Assembly (NCBI RefSeq): GCF_003144405.1 | Contig: NZ_PENW01000016.1 | Coordinates: 124,001 to 188,000 of the forward strand | DNA: 64,000 nucleotides | DNA from: Proteus cibi | GTDB taxonomy: Bacteria; Pseudomonadota; Gammaproteobacteria; Enterobacterales; Enterobacteriaceae | Direction of reading: 5' to 3' | In this document: in pieces, positions 26,802 to 34,550 of the stretch | Numbering within the stretch: position 1 is the first letter of the stretch | Layout: every line of letters begins with the position of its first letter | Notes under the pieces: model-generated | Database searches by the model: none | Seen by the model: the letters and a program-made list of their open reading frames with translations, nothing else | What the model was told of the DNA's origin: nothing | Program-made: the position numbers and the translations under genes

Positions 26802-27989
26802 CTAAAGTGTAATCGTTCTTTTTTTACTGGCGTTCATGCCTTGGATCATACAAAACCAAGCTAATGCAGAAACCGCCATTAAAATAGCAAATAAAGAAAC
26901 CGGAGGGTACGACGTTAAAATAAAGCCACTGGCTAATGGGTTTAATGCCGCGCCTAACCAACCTAGCGATTGTGCAGAGAAATAACTTGCTTTCATTCCT
27001 AACGGCGCAATGTTATCAATCATCATATACTCACCAGGCGCATAAATAAGTTCACCGAAAGTAAAAACAGCAATGGCGAGTGCCCAAAATATTAGGTTAT
27101 CGCCTGCAAATATAAAACCTAATAATCCCAACATAAAAAATAGTGTGCCCAGTGTCATTAATTTGCGTAGTCGTTCGGCTGTAACATGCTTACCGACAAT
27201 ATATTGTAAAGAGACCACAATCGCAGCATTTACAGGCAATACAACAGCAATAACGGACTCAGCTAATTTAGCATCGTAAACCACTAAGATATATTGTGAA
27301 ATACATGATGCAAAAGAACCAAATGTCAATGTACCGAAAAACGTTGAAAGCACAAACCAGCTTAATGCTCTGTCTTTTAACATTATTTTCGGTTCCCATT
27401 TCACACTGTTTTCTTCATTAGTATTCATGACATGAGAACGCTGAACAAATAACTGGATCATAAACAGTGGAACACTGGCAGAAATAGCCGCAAGCCAAAA
27501 TGGTAATTGTGTTCCATACATTAATAATAAGGTGCCAATGGGGGGGCCAACTGTCCACCCCATATTAATAAAGGTATAGTTTAGAGAGAATATTTTCGGC
27601 TTTGCTGAAATAGAGAGAGTTTCAGAAAAGTAAGCTTTTAATACCGTTGAAAAAACCAGATATGAACAGTTTATCACCGAGAAAAAAATAACCACTAAAA
27701 TTGTGCTATGGACTAAGGGTATCGCCACAAATCCAAAAATAAACGTCATAATAGATAGGATCATATAACGTTTTTTCTCAAACTTATCAGCAAGCATCCC
27801 AAATCCCAAGCTGAAGAAAATACCTGTTGTTAATGCAATAGACATGGCAATGCCAATATCATCAACAGGCAGTTGATACTCCCGTGATAAATAGATCGCC
27901 ATAAACGGTAATGTTGCACCTCTTCCTATTGTAAGAAGAAGTGATGAAAATAACAGTGCGGTTGTTGAGCGTGTTTTTTTTGAGAGCAT
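26802..27989 (-). CDS. MFS transporter (DHA1-like)
   Basis: A protein of 395 residues with 12 membrane segments and the MFS loop 2-3 motif as GFGMLADKFEKKRYM. The start LLFSSLLLTIGRGATLPFMA resembles YdeE/MdtH-like multidrug or peptide exporters. It heads a stretch with two further MFS pumps (30225-31727 and 33279-34487). Substrate unknown. It is divergent from the second accA, with 303 bases between them. Confidence 0.85.
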   Translation of the reverse strand: MLSKKTRSTTALLFSSLLLTIGRGATLPFMAIYLSREYQLPVDDIGIAMSIALTTGIFFSLGFGMLADKFEKKRYMILSIMTFIFGFVAIPLVHSTILVVIFFSVINCSYLVFSTVLKAYFSETLSISAKPKIFSLNYTFINMGWTVGPPIGTLLLMYGTQLPFWLAAISASVPLFMIQLFVQRSHVMNTNEENSVKWEPKIMLKDRALSWFVLSTFFGTLTFGSFASCISQYILVVYDAKLAESVIAVVLPVNAAIVVSLQYIVGKHVTAERLRKLMTLGTLFFMLGLLGFIFAGDNLIFWALAIAVFTFGELIYAPGEYMMIDNIAPLGMKASYFSAQSLGWLGAALNPLASGFILTSYPPVSLFAILMAVSALAWFCMIQGMNASKKRTITL

Positions 27990-28292
27990 AGTATCTTTAT
28001 TTTAGTTATTTGTATTTGAAGAAATATTTTATAGCTTATGTCAGTTTTACGGGTGAAAAAAGAACTGACTCGCACTGTATATTAATACATGACTTCGTTA
28101 ATACTGTATAGATTAAAGTCAGAGGAAAAGCTCTTTTTGATCTTGTCTTTTTTCTTGCTGATCTTGTAGTAATGTTTAATTATCCCATTTTTGATAATAG
28201 TGTTTATCGAATTCCTCTCTATTCCCACTGTGTTATTTTTTCTAAACTGAGTCAATTACTGTTTTATTTACTGCATTTAATCTGAGGTCGTT
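27990..28292. other. Divergent intergenic region between MFS gene and accA paralogue
   Basis: 303 bases. It must carry both promoters. GATCTTGT occurs twice 20 bases apart near 28140-28170. No dyad or leader ORF could be supported. Confidence 0.35.
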
Positions 28293-29255
28293 ATGTCTTT
28301 TATTCATCTTGAATTTGAAAAACCTATTGTGGAATTAGACGAAAAAATAGATGCTCTACTTGCCTTTAAACAATCTCAAGATGAAGCTACAGGTATTAAT
28401 TTAGATGAAGAGATCGCACGTTTAAGGCAAAAAAGCCTTTCACTGACTAAATCTATTTTTACTGATTTAGGTGCATGGGAAATTGTGCAACTCGCACGTC
28501 ATCCCATGCGCCCATATACCCTTGACTATATTAAAGCGGTTTTTACTGATTTTCAGGAGTTGGCAGGTGATAGAGCTTACGCCGATGATAAAGCGATTGT
28601 GGCGGGTTTAGCGCGTTTAGACAAAATGCCCGTCATGGTAATTGGGCAACAAAAAGGGCGTGATACAAAGGAAAAAATCTTTCGCAATTTTGGTATGCCA
28701 TCACCAGAAGGTTATCGTAAAGCATTACGTCTAATGAAAATGGCTGAGCGCTTTCACCTGCCTGTTATTATTTTTATTGATTCAGCGGGTGCTTATCCAG
28801 GCGTTGGTGCTGAAGAACGAGGACAAGCAGAAGCTATCGCGCGTAATATTCTTGAAATGTCACGATTGAAAACACCTATTATTTGCACGATTACTGGTGA
28901 GGGATTTTCTGGAGGTGCGCTAGCGATTGGTGTTGGTGATAAAGTTAATATGTTGCAATACAGTACTTATGCGGCAATTTCACCAGAAGGGTGTGCTTCT
29001 ATTTTATGGAAAAACTCTGATAAAGCGCCAATTGCGGCAGAAACCATGGGAATGACAGCACCTAAATTACAATCATTAGGGATTATTGACGCCATTATTC
29101 CAGAGCCATTAGGTGGCGCTCATCGTGATCATCAACAGGCAGCAGAATTTCTTAAACAACAATTATTAACTGACTTAGCCTTATTAAAAAGCTATTCAAC
29201 TGAAGAACTCTTAGATAAACGTTATCAAAAACTCATGTCTCACGGTTACTGTTAA
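28293..29255 (+). CDS. accA: AccA-like acetyl-CoA carboxylase carboxyltransferase alpha subunit, divergent copy
   Basis: A protein of 320 residues, aligning end to end with E. coli AccA as I remember it (319). AccA with AccD transfers CO2 from carboxybiotin to acetyl-CoA, the first step of fatty-acid synthesis. Two core motifs differ. The E. coli FIDTPGAYPG is [10 protein letters not shown] here (about residues 161-170). GEGGSGGAL is GEGFSGGAL (residues 202-210), with Phe205 close to the glycines that form the oxyanion hole. The housekeeping accA lies beside dnaE in enterobacteria. Here the neighbours are MFS pumps and regulators, so this is probably an extra copy. AGGT precedes the ATG. A LysR gene follows 78 bases later on the same strand. 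Confidence 0.85.
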   Translation: MSFIHLEFEKPIVELDEKIDALLAFKQSQDEATGINLDEEIARLRQKSLSLTKSIFTDLGAWEIVQLARHPMRPYTLDYIKAVFTDFQELAGDRAYADDKAIVAGLARLDKMPVMVIGQQKGRDTKEKIFRNFGMPSPEGYRKALRLMKMAERFHLPVIIFIDSAGAYPGVGAEERGQAEAIARNILEMSRLKTPIICTITGEGFSGGALAIGVGDKVNMLQYSTYAAISPEGCASILWKNSDKAPIAAETMGMTAPKLQSLGIIDAIIPEPLGGAHRDHQQAAEFLKQQLLTDLALLKSYSTEELLDKRYQKLMSHGYC

Positions 29256-29286
29256 TTATTAACGAGTGAAAAGAAAATGAATGATA

Positions 29287-29325
29287 CACTGCCTATATTA
29301 AGCAATAGAATTACAGTAGGCAGTG
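29287..29325 (+). promoter_or_regulatory. Inverted repeat between accA paralogue and LysR gene
   Basis: CACTGCCTA (29287-29295) and TAGGCAGTG (29317-29325), perfect nine-base arms with a 21-base loop, ending nine bases before the LysR start. In RNA it would place the start region next to a stem. In DNA it could be a regulator-binding dyad. Confidence 0.45.
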
Positions 29326-29333
29326 AATTATTT

Positions 29334-30221
29334 ATGCAAATCGATCTTAATTTATTACGTATTTTTTCTGCCGTAGCAGAGCAAGGGCAATTTGTAGCCG
29401 CTGCTCGGCAATTATCTATGCCTACCTCAAATATCAGTCGAGCAATTAAACAATTGGAACAGCAACTCAATTGTAAGCTTATTGATAGAACAACTCGAAA
29501 AATGCGCCTTACTGAACAAGGTAAAATGCTCTATCAGCAAGGAATGAAAACCTTAACTGAATTAGATACAGTTGTAAGCAATATCACCAGTGATGGACCA
29601 TTAACGGGCACTTTCCGTTTAACTATTCCAAGTGAATATGGCAGTGAATTACTTGGTGATATTTTAGCTGATTTTGCTGCACTTCATCCTAATTTACTTA
29701 TTCAATGTGATACCCAATTAATGCCAAGAAATATCATCGATGATGATATTGATTTGCTATTAACTTTTCATCGTGGAAATTTAGCGGATAGTAGCTATCA
29801 CTCGCGTTTGATTAAATCTTGGCGAAGTATTGTTGTCGCATCTAATGATTTATTAGAAAAAACAGGGATACCTACACATATTGAACAATTAAGCAAAATG
29901 CCTTGTATTTCAAGCTTAAGCGCACTAGAAGGGCAACCTTGGATATTTATGGATGAAGATAAAAAACCAATCAGAGTTACCATTAATAGTAATTATCGAG
30001 TAAACAGCGCCATATTAGCAAAATCAGCTGTATTAAAAGGATTGGGATTTGCTATTTTAGCTGAGCACTGCTGTCTTGATATGATTAAAGAGGGGAAGTT
30101 ACGAGCTATTGAATTTCCTCAACAACCCGCAACGATTAATTTAGTGGCAATATATGCAACTCGTAGCACACTTTCACGTAATATTGAGTCTTTCCTTGAA
30201 TTTCTAACTCAACGTTTATAA
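29334..30221 (+). CDS. LysR-family transcriptional regulator
   Basis: A protein of 295 residues. The N-terminal winged helix-turn-helix shows LNLLRIFSAVAEQGQFVAAA, then LSMPTSNISRAIKQLEQQL, in the CrgA/DhcR-like group of LysR proteins. The effector domain follows from about residue 90. The frame is open back to 29277. I chose 29334 because MQIDLNLLRIF is the family start. It may form an operon with the accA paralogue, and could regulate it or the neighbouring pumps. Confidence 0.85.
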   Translation: MQIDLNLLRIFSAVAEQGQFVAAARQLSMPTSNISRAIKQLEQQLNCKLIDRTTRKMRLTEQGKMLYQQGMKTLTELDTVVSNITSDGPLTGTFRLTIPSEYGSELLGDILADFAALHPNLLIQCDTQLMPRNIIDDDIDLLLTFHRGNLADSSYHSRLIKSWRSIVVASNDLLEKTGIPTHIEQLSKMPCISSLSALEGQPWIFMDEDKKPIRVTINSNYRVNSAILAKSAVLKGLGFAILAEHCCLDMIKEGKLRAIEFPQQPATINLVAIYATRSTLSRNIESFLEFLTQRL

Positions 30222-30224
30222 ATG

Positions 30225-31727
30225 TTAATCTGTGATTTGTTGAGTAAGTGCCTTATGTTTTGCTTTAACAGGAAAGAGCACAATAAATAAAGTCACAAAA
30301 CATGAGATCCCCGCAGTCGCAATTGCATAAGCAAATCCTGAATTAAACGCCTCTGGTAACAAAGTAACAAAATCTTTGTCTAAACTATTTGTCGTATTTT
30401 CAGTCACTAAACCAACAATATCGATATAATTTACAGATATTCCCAATGCCTGACTTTGGATCACCATATAATGAATAGCTTGTTGCACCATCAATGTCCC
30501 TAATAAAGCAATTCCCATTGTCATGCCGGTTTGTCTTAATGCATTCATCGTTGCAGACGCCATACCAGAACGAGATGGTGGCACACTTTTCATCACTAAA
30601 GCACCTATTGCAGGTGTTGATAATCCCATTCCAGCACCTAATACAAACAGATAGCTTCCTGTTATTCCATAGTGGCTATTTGTTGCTAATGTCGCTAATA
30701 GACAAGAAGAAATAGCGATAAATAAGAAACCATAGATCATAAGCTTTCTGACTGAAAAATAAGAAGAGAGTCGTCCAAAAGACATAGAAAACAGCGCCAT
30801 TGCAATAAATTCTGGTGCCATTCTCCATCCCGTTTCTAATGCACTCCAGCCTTGTGCTTTTTGCAAAAAGAAAGCAATAAAAAAGACATTACTGTATGTA
30901 GCAAAACCCAAGGTAAAAGAAGAAAGATTATATTGAAAGAACGTGCGATCTTTAAATAAAGTCAATGGTAGTAAAGGACGTTGAACGCGTTTTTCTATCA
31001 TTAAAAAAAGGACAAGAAATATAATTCCCGCAATCAGTGTTGATACCGTTCTATAATGTGACCACCCCACAGAGCCAGCTTCAATTAAACCATAAGTCAG
31101 TGATCCTAATCCCAACATACTGGTTAATTGACCCAAAGGATCTAAAGCAACATTTTCAGGATCAGCACTCTCACTTAATCCATACCAACCTAATAAAACG
31201 GTAAGAATGCCAATAGGAATATTAATAAGAAATATACTCGCCCAACCGCTCGCATGAACTAAAACACCACCTAAAATAGGACCAATGATGAGTGATAATG
31301 CACTAACAGAAGACCATATTCCTATGATGCGAACCCGTTCAATATCAATAGGAAAAGCATGAGTGATTAAAGACAGTGCCCCCGGAATAAGTGCAGCCGC
31401 AGCAATACCTTGAATAATACGTCCAAGAATTAATATTTCATGTTGCTGTGCAATTGCACAAATTACTGAGCCTAACGTGAAGATAATTACGCCCCATAGC
31501 CACACTTTTTTTCGTCCAAAGCGATCACTTAAAGGGCCGGATGACAAAATACAAGCTGATAGACAAAGTGCATAAGCATCAACAATCCACTGCAAGGTTG
31601 CCATGTCAGCATGTATATCATTTTGAATAGTCGGTAGAGCCACATTTACGATACTAATATCGAGCGTTGCCATAAAAGTACCTAAACAAATGGCACAGAT
31701 AAGTGACGGTCGTTTTAAAGAAGTCAT
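30225..31727 (-). CDS. DHA2-family (EmrB/QacA-type) MFS drug exporter
   Basis: A protein of 500 residues with about 14 membrane segments. It opens with the DHA2 signature LGTFMATLDISIVNVALPTI, then GPLSDRFGRKKVWLWG in loop 2-3 and LGGVLVHASGWASIFLINIP later. The open frame runs back to 31919, across the operator. I chose the ATG at 31727, where the family start lies. It is divergent from a TetR gene, and its -35 box overlaps a TetR-type dyad, so it is very probably repressed by that protein. Substrates are likely toxic organic cations or drugs. Confidence 0.9.
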   Translation of the reverse strand: MTSLKRPSLICAICLGTFMATLDISIVNVALPTIQNDIHADMATLQWIVDAYALCLSACILSSGPLSDRFGRKKVWLWGVIIFTLGSVICAIAQQHEILILGRIIQGIAAAALIPGALSLITHAFPIDIERVRIIGIWSSVSALSLIIGPILGGVLVHASGWASIFLINIPIGILTVLLGWYGLSESADPENVALDPLGQLTSMLGLGSLTYGLIEAGSVGWSHYRTVSTLIAGIIFLVLFLMIEKRVQRPLLPLTLFKDRTFFQYNLSSFTLGFATYSNVFFIAFFLQKAQGWSALETGWRMAPEFIAMALFSMSFGRLSSYFSVRKLMIYGFLFIAISSCLLATLATNSHYGITGSYLFVLGAGMGLSTPAIGALVMKSVPPSRSGMASATMNALRQTGMTMGIALLGTLMVQQAIHYMVIQSQALGISVNYIDIVGLVTENTTNSLDKDFVTLLPEAFNSGFAYAIATAGISCFVTLFIVLFPVKAKHKALTQQITD

Positions 31728-31761
31728 AAGCTTTATTGCCTTAATGATGAATAATAATAGC

Positions 31762-31790
31762 ATCATAGTATTCGACTGACCGTCGGTCAA
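31762..31790 (-). promoter_or_regulatory. Promoter of the DHA2 pump with overlapping TetR-type operator
   Basis: Minus strand: TTGACC (31790-31785), 17-bp spacer, TATGAT (31767-31762). The dyad TGACCGTCGGTCA (31777-31789) covers the -35 box. TGACCG-N-CGGTCA is a typical TetR-family operator core. The divergent TetR gene starts 90 bp away. Confidence 0.78.
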
Positions 31791-31879
31791 TTGATATTGG
31801 TAATGAGTTTCATTTGTCATCATTGTGAGTCGCTTTAATATAGAGTACGCTTTACAAGCGCCTTTGAGGGAGATAAGTA

Positions 31880-32476
31880 ATGTCATTAGAAGAACAAACA
31901 ACAGATAAACCGAGAACAAAACCCGCCGAGGTTCGTTTAGAAGAGTTAATGAATGCGGCAGAAACGTTATTTCTTGATAAAGGTTTTGATGTCACAACCG
32001 TTAGCGATATCGTAAAAAAAGCAGGGGTAGCCAAAGGAACGTATTACCACTATTTTTCTGCCAAAACAGACGTTCTTGATGCACTCAGAACACGTTATAT
32101 GGATTGGTATTTAAATAAAATAGATAACGCAATGGACGCTTGCTCACAACAAGATCATCGTGAAAAATTAAAACAATGGTGTGAAATTAGCGTTATTGCT
32201 TATGTTGAGAAACAAGCATTACACGATATGCTTTTTCATCAAGTATTTCATCAAAGCAGTAATATTCATGAAAATAGGGCATTACAGCAAATTAAAACAC
32301 TGTTAATTTCGGGTACGGAAAATAAAACTTGGTACGTAACACAACCGGAATTAACCAGTACATTAATTTATCATGGTATGCATGCAGCTGTTGATAATTT
32401 AGACCATAGCAAAGAATATACCGCAAAAACATTAGGTAATATGTTATATCAGCAATTTACTCAATTGCTAAAATAA
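31880..32476 (+). CDS. TetR-family repressor of the divergent DHA2 pump
   Basis: A protein of 198 residues. The N-terminal TetR helix-turn-helix (about residues 18-65) reads LMNAAETLFLDKGFDVTTVS, then AGVAKGTYYHYFSAKTDVLD. The C-terminal ligand-binding helices are variable. It is divergent from the DHA2 pump, with a TGACCG/CGGTCA dyad between them, so it most likely represses the pump until a ligand binds. GAGGGAGAT lies just upstream of the ATG. Confidence 0.88.
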   Translation: MSLEEQTTDKPRTKPAEVRLEELMNAAETLFLDKGFDVTTVSDIVKKAGVAKGTYYHYFSAKTDVLDALRTRYMDWYLNKIDNAMDACSQQDHREKLKQWCEISVIAYVEKQALHDMLFHQVFHQSSNIHENRALQQIKTLLISGTENKTWYVTQPELTSTLIYHGMHAAVDNLDHSKEYTAKTLGNMLYQQFTQLLK

Positions 32477-32548
32477 ATGAAATCTTATCGTGACAGTGTC
32501 ACGACATGAGGTTTTGACAAGAGAAAAGGGTAAAATTACCCTTTTTAT

Positions 32549-33139
32549 TTATTCTGTCGAATTACGTAGACTGTTTAATAAAGTATCTAATGTTGATTTA
32601 GCCTGCTCTAGTTGAGTTTTACCATCAAGACTATTGGCTATCCATAAAGCAGTCGCTTCTAAACTACCATAAATAAATAGAGCCAACATTTTTGAGTCGG
32701 TTTTGATAAGTATTTTATTTTCGATAAGTTTATCAATCATATTGCTCATTGATATTACACAATGAGTGGGGAGTTCCGTCAATTTATCACTTAATACGGC
32801 ACGTGAATCTCGCATAATAATACGTTGAATTTCAGGCTCTAAAGCCATTTCTAAATAGGTATGACAACGCATTGAGAATGCCAACCAAGGATCATCAATA
32901 ATATCGGAAATAGCCTGCAAACGCGCATCCATCTCTGCATCTATTTGTGCAACAACAGCAGATAACAATCCTTTTTTATCACCAAAATGGTGATATAACG
33001 CCCCCCGAGTTAATCCTGCTTGCGCCGTTAAGTCATCCATTGATGCTTCTGCATAACCTTGTTCACAAAAGACTTTTCTCGCTGTTTGTAGCAATAATAG
33101 TCGTGTTTCTTCCATTTCAGCACGCGTACGTCTAGCCAT
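32549..33139 (-). CDS. TetR-family repressor (AcrR-like) of the divergent MFS gene
   Basis: A protein of 196 residues. It begins MARRTRAEMEETRLLLLQTA, very like AcrR-type repressors, and continues with ASMDDLTAQAGLTRGALYHH, then FGDKKGLLSAV. The C-terminal domain is of the AcrR/TtgR type by position. It is divergent from the MFS gene at 33279. The intergenic DNA is packed with CATACGT/ACGTATG palindromes close to the E. coli AcrR operator (TACATACATT-N4-AATGTATGTA), supporting autoregulation and pump control. Confidence 0.87.
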   Translation of the reverse strand: MARRTRAEMEETRLLLLQTARKVFCEQGYAEASMDDLTAQAGLTRGALYHHFGDKKGLLSAVVAQIDAEMDARLQAISDIIDDPWLAFSMRCHTYLEMALEPEIQRIIMRDSRAVLSDKLTELPTHCVISMSNMIDKLIENKILIKTDSKMLALFIYGSLEATALWIANSLDGKTQLEQAKSTLDTLLNSLRNSTE

Positions 33140-33155
33140 TTTATCTCCTTTTTCA

Positions 33156-33182
33156 AATATACATACGTGTTGTTTGTATATT
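33156..33182. promoter_or_regulatory. Inverted repeat near the TetR gene start
   Basis: AATATAC (33156-33162) and GTATATT (33176-33182) flank ATACGTGTTGTTT. It lies 17 bp upstream of the TetR start and is part of the palindrome cluster. Confidence 0.45.
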
Positions 33183-33193
33183 TACATTCAACT

Positions 33194-33231
33194 CGTATGT
33201 ATATATATTTATACATACGTAATGTATGTAT
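33194..33231. promoter_or_regulatory. Overlapping palindromes, probable AcrR-like operator
   Basis: CGTATGTATA-TATATT-TATACATACG (33194-33219) has perfect ten-base arms. It overlaps ATACATAC-GTAAT-GTATGTAT (33211-33231). Both lie between the divergent TetR and MFS genes. The half-site TACATAC is that of the E. coli AcrR operator. Confidence 0.72.
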
Positions 33232-33278
33232 TATCTTTAACCCTCGTCAAAATGGCAAGGGTAAACATAAGGAAAACG

Positions 33279-34487
33279 ATGATAAGCACTTATCGAACAC
33301 TGTTTAGCTATAAAGGCACTCTATCTTTCACCTTAGCGGGAATGGTTGCAAGATTACCATTACCAATGATGGGGATTGGTATCATAATGATGATTTCACA
33401 ACTTACAGGGAGTTATGCATTAGCGGGAATAATCTCTGCTAGTTTTGTATTTACTTACGCAATTCTATCACCCCAAATATCACGTTTAGTTGATAATTAT
33501 GGGCAATATAGAATTTTACCTTTATTCACATCAATTAGTGTGATTGGGATCGGGGGGATGCTATTAGCTACATGGTTACAGTGGCATATTAGTTTATTAT
33601 TTATTTTTGCAGTACTGATTGGTTTTATGCCGTGTATTTCTGCCATGATCAGAGCGAGATGGACCGCAATTTATAAAGAAGATAGTCGTTTACAAACAGC
33701 TTATTCATTAGAAAGTGTGTTTGATGAAGTGACATTTATTATTGGTCCACCCATTTCTGTCACATTAAGTGTCGCTTTTTTCCCTCAAGCAGGGTTATTA
33801 CTAGCCGCTTTTTTTCTTATTATGGGTGTGTTATTACTCGTTTTACAACGTGATACAGAGCCGGCAATAATATCAATATCGTCTGAATCAACATCTCATA
33901 AAACACACTCTGTGATCCGTTTTTCTCTTGTCAAAATCTTAACTGTTATTATGATTTTTATGGGCGTTATTGTAGGTACTATTGATATTTTTAGTGTGGC
34001 TTTTGCCAATGCCCAAAAAATACCCGCAGGAGCCAGTTTTGTATTAGCAGCCTATGCGGTTGGCTCTTGTTTTGCAGGCTTATTTTTTGGCACGTTAAAA
34101 TTATCAACACCTTTACACCATTTATTATGCTTAGGTGGCATCGCAACTTTCCTTACTATTTTGCCTCTTATTTTCGTCGGCTCTATTTATAGCTTAAGTT
34201 TTGTCGTATTAATTTCGGGGATCTTCTTTGCTCCTATGATAATCGTGACTATGTCACTTATTGAGAAAAATGTACCAGAAAATCAGCTAACTGAAGGAAT
34301 GACATGGTTACTTGCAGGGTTAAATGTAGGTACAGCAATTGGTGCAACATTAACAGGACAACGGATTGATTATTCCGGTGTTCAATCTGGTATATGGGTT
34401 GCAATTGGAGCAAGTGCTTTAGTGATGTTAATTGCATTTTTAGGTTTTCAACGCATTAATCATAAAAGCAGTAAAAGTTATGTGTGA
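33279..34487 (+). CDS. MFS transporter controlled by an AcrR-like regulator
   Basis: A protein of 402 residues with 12 predicted membrane segments (GTLSFTLAGMVARLPLPMMG near the start, and SPQISRLVDNYGQYRILPLF in the loop 2-3 region). The open frame continues upstream through the operator palindromes. I chose the ATG at 33279 because AAGGA lies five bases upstream; an ATG at 33252 has no ribosome site. Export of a toxic compound is probable from the regulator type, but the substrate is unknown. It ends at a bidirectional terminator shared with fhuB. Confidence 0.86.
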   Translation: MISTYRTLFSYKGTLSFTLAGMVARLPLPMMGIGIIMMISQLTGSYALAGIISASFVFTYAILSPQISRLVDNYGQYRILPLFTSISVIGIGGMLLATWLQWHISLLFIFAVLIGFMPCISAMIRARWTAIYKEDSRLQTAYSLESVFDEVTFIIGPPISVTLSVAFFPQAGLLLAAFFLIMGVLLLVLQRDTEPAIISISSESTSHKTHSVIRFSLVKILTVIMIFMGVIVGTIDIFSVAFANAQKIPAGASFVLAAYAVGSCFAGLFFGTLKLSTPLHHLLCLGGIATFLTILPLIFVGSIYSLSFVVLISGIFFAPMIIVTMSLIEKNVPENQLTEGMTWLLAGLNVGTAIGATLTGQRIDYSGVQSGIWVAIGASALVMLIAFLGFQRINHKSSKSYV

Positions 34488-34500
34488 TTAATAACGCACA

Positions 34501-34546
34501 AAGCCTAAGATATCAGCAAAAATTAATGACAATATCTTAGGCTTTT
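34501..34546. terminator. Bidirectional terminator between the MFS gene and fhuB
   Basis: AAGCCTAAGATAT and ATATCTTAGGCTT with an 18-base loop, followed by TTT on the plus strand, between convergent genes. Confidence 0.8.
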
Positions 34547-34550
34547 TAAA

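Noticed and set aside
28293-29255. Calling this the housekeeping accA without comment
   Set aside because: The neighbours are pumps and regulators rather than dnaE, and two core motifs differ from the usual sequence.
33174-33278. N-terminal extension of the MFS protein (MYIYIQLV...)
   Set aside because: It is the translation of the operator palindromes; the ATG at 33279 has the ribosome site.
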